Shown: one piece after another, positions 6,451 through 8,598 of the stretch | How the letters are laid out: every line of letters begins with the position of its first letter | Position numbering within the stretch: position 1 is the first letter of the stretch | Program-made: the position numbers and the translations under genes | The notes under the pieces: generated by a model | Databases searched by the model: none | The model's input: the letters and a program-made list of their open reading frames with translations, nothing else | Told to the model about the DNA's origin: nothing | Assembly (NCBI GenBank): GCA_964604405.1 | Contig: CAZRYW010000065.1 | Span: 1-8,598, forward strand | Direction of reading: 5' to 3' | Source: RGIG1927 sp964604405 | Lineage (GTDB): Bacteria; Bacillota; Clostridia; UMGS1883 | Length of the DNA stretch: 8,598 nucleotides

Positions 6451-8598
6451 TCAGTCTTCTGTAATAGCAACTCTCTTTGCTTTCTGATTCCAGTTAACTT
6501 CACAACCAAAGCTTTCCGCAATAGCTCTCACGGGAATCATCGTTCTGTCGTTTATAATCTGTGCGGGTACGTCAATCGTAACCGCTTCGCCGTTAACATA
6601 CAGCTGGTCGGAACCTATAGCAAGAGAAATTGTTGTATCGCCTCTTGTTGCTGTTACGCATCTTGTTGCATCGTCCCAAAGAACCTCTGCGCCCATTGCT
6701 TCGAATATCGCACGAAGAGGAACGAGTGTTCTGTCGTTTACGATAACGGGTTCTTGTCCGTAAGGCGTAAAGTCAATATTGTTCTGACCGTATCCAACCA
6801 AAATCTCCGTCTGTGCATCAAGGTCATAATATTCGGGAGTCCAACCCTCGGGCTTACCGTAAATCGCAACTTCCAAAGGCTTTCCGCCCCAAAGTGCGCT
6901 GTTGTTACCGCCCTGAAGATTATTAACTTCTCTCACGTCAACCTTAATGTATCTGTATGCTTTGTCCGTGTCTACCCAGCAAGAACGGAATGCGGGATCA
7001 TCATCATCTTTGCTTGTTGCGTCGGCAAGAAGTTCCCATGTAGACTCATCGTTGCTTCCGTATACCTTAAAGTAGCTGCCGCAGTTCGAACCGTTGTAAA
7101 TATCGTTCGTGAGGTTAACTTCGGTTACATACGTCGGAACTTCAAGGTCAACGATTATTTCATACGGCACATGACTCACTTCCGTAACACCCGTTCTCAT
7201 CAACTGAACATTGTCTGTCAAATTGGGGCATTCTTTACCGTCGATTGTCGCTTTTTTGCCCAAAGAAACCGTCTCACCCGACTGAACCGCTATAGCGCCC
7301 CAATAAGGATGATATTCCATCTTGTAGCACCAGTTACCTGTTGCCACACCGTCATTTATTGCCATATGGAAGAAAATCTGATAGTTACTCTTTCTCCAAC
7401 CGCCCGATTGACCCCAGTTATAACCGTGTCCTCTCTGAACCCATCTTCCGGATTCGCTTCCGTAACCCCAAACACCGTTTGCCTGAGATGCGAACGTACC
7501 TGCATTAGCAACCATTCTCATCGGGCTCCAAGGTCCGTCAATGCTTGATGCCGATGCATATCTTGCCTGAGATGCAAACCAACCGTTTGCCGTAGATGTA
7601 TAAATATAATACGTACCGTTTGACTTAAACACCGCAGGAGATTCCTGTCTCTGACCCTTGAGGATTACGTTTTCAACCTTTTCGGGCTTTGTCCAGTTAT
7701 CATCAAGTCTTATAACAAGTTTATCCTGGTTCATGTTTGTGGAAGAGAATGTGTACATTGTTTCCCCTTCCGTAAAGCGAACCATATCTCTCGAATCGTA
7801 TCCGAACGGACGACCTATATAGAAGCTCGAGAACTGGTTGCTTCCCGCTTCATCACCGTAATTTTCGTACTGTTCCCAAGGCTGATCCTGAGGAAGAATA
7901 ACATTTCCCGAAACCGTATATGCATAAGGTTTAACATCCGCATTATCCCTTCCGGGCTTAAATGCCGCAAAGAAAAGCTTTGCCACATTGTATCCGTTTG
8001 TACCTTCTGCGTGAGCGGACCATATAATAGTCTCGCCGTCATAATGCATTCCTACCTGCTTACCTTCGAATCTGAGGTCGATAAAAATGGGGTAAATGGG
8101 AGTCCATTCTTCGGGCCAATTAATACCGTCGTCACTTTCCATATAGTAGAATGCAACACAAGTACACTTGTTATCCCAAATCGTGGGGTCAAGTCCGAGA
8201 GATGCGAAAAGCTCACGCGAAACGCCTTCGTTCTTAACCTTGTAGTATTTTCCGTTTATTTCATAACCCGAAGGCTTCGGAGTGGGATCGTCGTCACCGT
8301 TTTCATCCGTGGGAACCCATCCTCTTCTTCGGTTATCATCATAGCCTGTAATTTCCGTAACATCAATCGCAAATGTTGTTACCGTATTTGTTGTACCCTC
8401 TGCGATTACGTTTTCTCCGTTATATGCTTTGATTGTATACTTAAAGTTTTTGTTCACGGGAAGATCATATTCGTCAACCGCATCGCCGATTGTTGTTCCG
8501 ACAAGCTGACCGTCTCTGTAAACTTCATACTTTGTTGCGTTGGGATACAAAGGCCATGCAATTTTAATATTGTTTACCGTATTTTCGCCGTCAATTCT
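6451..8598 (-). CDS. Secreted GH43-like protein with FN3, F5/8C and stalk domains, 5' partial
   Basis: The frame is open to the right edge, so the start and signal peptide lie outside; 715 residues are visible, numbered here from the edge. Residues 1-85 are a fibronectin III domain, followed by an Asp/Pro-rich linker (86-112). Residues 113-441 resemble a five-bladed GH43 propeller of the galactanase-like subfamilies: SRDM (Asp271), RQESPAVF (Glu319, likely acid), a conserved ARYASASSIDGPW segment and TFASQ (Gln372). The spacing of Asp271, Glu319 and Gln372 fits exo-beta-1,3-galactanases in which Gln replaces the usual base. The early WYGE-type motif reads WSAH (193-196), so the active site is altered. 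Residues 443-583 are an F5/8C (CBM32-like) domain. Residues 596-715 are a copper-amine-oxidase-N-like stalk domain, common at the ends of clostridial surface proteins. Likely role: extracellular glycan hydrolysis or binding; substrate unassigned. A TTG at 8550 is in frame but lies inside the FN3 domain and is not a start. Confidence 0.8.
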   Translation of the reverse strand, partial: RIDGENTVNNIKIAWPLYPNATKYEVYRDGQLVGTTIGDAVDEYDLPVNKNFKYTIKAYNGENVIAEGTTNTVTTFAIDVTEITGYDDNRRRGWVPTDENGDDDPTPKPSGYEINGKYYKVKNEGVSRELFASLGLDPTIWDNKCTCVAFYYMESDDGINWPEEWTPIYPIFIDLRFEGKQVGMHYDGETIIWSAHAEGTNGYNVAKLFFAAFKPGRDNADVKPYAYTVSGNVILPQDQPWEQYENYGDEAGSNQFSSFYIGRPFGYDSRDMVRFTEGETMYTFSSTNMNQDKLVIRLDDNWTKPEKVENVILKGQRQESPAVFKSNGTYYIYTSTANGWFASQARYASASSIDGPWSPMRMVANAGTFASQANGVWGYGSESGRWVQRGHGYNWGQSGGWRKSNYQIFFHMAINDGVATGNWCYKMEYHPYWGAIAVQSGETVSLGKKATIDGKECPNLTDNVQLMRTGVTEVSHVPYEIIVDLEVPTYVTEVNLTNDIYNGSNCGSYFKVYGSNDESTWELLADATSKDDDDPAFRSCWVDTDKAYRYIKVDVREVNNLQGGNNSALWGGKPLEVAIYGKPEGWTPEYYDLDAQTEILVGYGQNNIDFTPYGQEPVIVNDRTLVPLRAIFEAMGAEVLWDDATRCVTATRGDTTISLAIGSDQLYVNGEAVTIDVPAQIINDRTMIPVRAIAESFGCEVNWNQKAKRVAITED
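6460..6756 (-). repeat. Two half-repeats of the stalk domain
   Basis: Within the C-terminal stalk domain the protein repeats itself. The segment encoded by 6756-6646 contains VNDRTLVPLRAIFEAMGAEV and ends W-D-D-A-x-R-C-V-T-A-T. The segment encoded by 6570-6460 contains INDRTMIPVRAIAESFGCEV and ends W-N-Q-K-A-K-R-V-A-I-T. The NDRTxxPxRAI signature is the hallmark of the copper-amine-oxidase N-terminal-like domain. This family feature is not a DNA-level duplication specific to this strain. It probably contributes to display or stability at the cell surface. Confidence 0.85.

Noticed and set aside
8548..8550. TTG at 8550 as the start of the GH43-like protein.
   Set aside because: The frame continues upstream to the window edge with fibronectin III-like sequence, and no ribosome binding site precedes the TTG. 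The gene is simply cut by the window.

Overview
The window comes from a low-to-moderate G+C bacterium that looks like a member of the Clostridia (Bacillota). The evidence is indirect: AGGAGG-type ribosome binding sites, A/T-rich spacers with TTGAAA-type promoters, strong intrinsic terminators, a short clostridial-type peptide deformylase, an oxygen-sensitive-looking ferredoxin-fused aldo/keto reductase, and large secreted carbohydrate enzymes carrying a copper-amine-oxidase-N-like stalk domain. All recognisable genes are on the minus strand; every plus-strand open frame is a shadow.

Read in the direction of transcription (right to left), the layout is as follows. (1) 8598-6451 is the 3' part of a secreted multidomain protein: fibronectin III, a GH43-like five-bladed propeller, an F5/8C (CBM32-like) domain and a stalk domain. 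It ends at a strong terminator (6393-6427). (2) 6325-5225 is an aldo/keto reductase with a C-terminal two-cluster ferredoxin domain, with its own promoter and a terminator at 5177-5218. (3) 5123-4713 is a short peptide deformylase with its own strong promoter. Its stop codon overlaps (ATGA) the start of a 58-residue unknown ORF (4716-4541) that is readable only across a one-base frameshift in a T5 run. (4) 4409-114 is a 1431-residue secreted GH3 glycosidase with permuted domain order (C domain, FnIII, N domain) and a long tail of F5/8C and small beta-rich modules. (5) At the left edge a well-formed promoter and ribosome binding site lead into a further minus-strand gene, of which only four codons are visible.

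The two glycosidase-like proteins suggest extracellular breakdown of plant or mucin glycans. Each has its own transcription signals, however, and unrelated housekeeping-type genes lie between them, so the window does not show a single dedicated operon. No RNA genes, CRISPR arrays, insertion sequences or defence genes were seen. The points most worth a second look are the frameshifted ORF after the deformylase, the altered active-site motifs in the GH43-like and GH3 proteins, the repeated small modules in the GH3 tail, and the variant deformylase motif.
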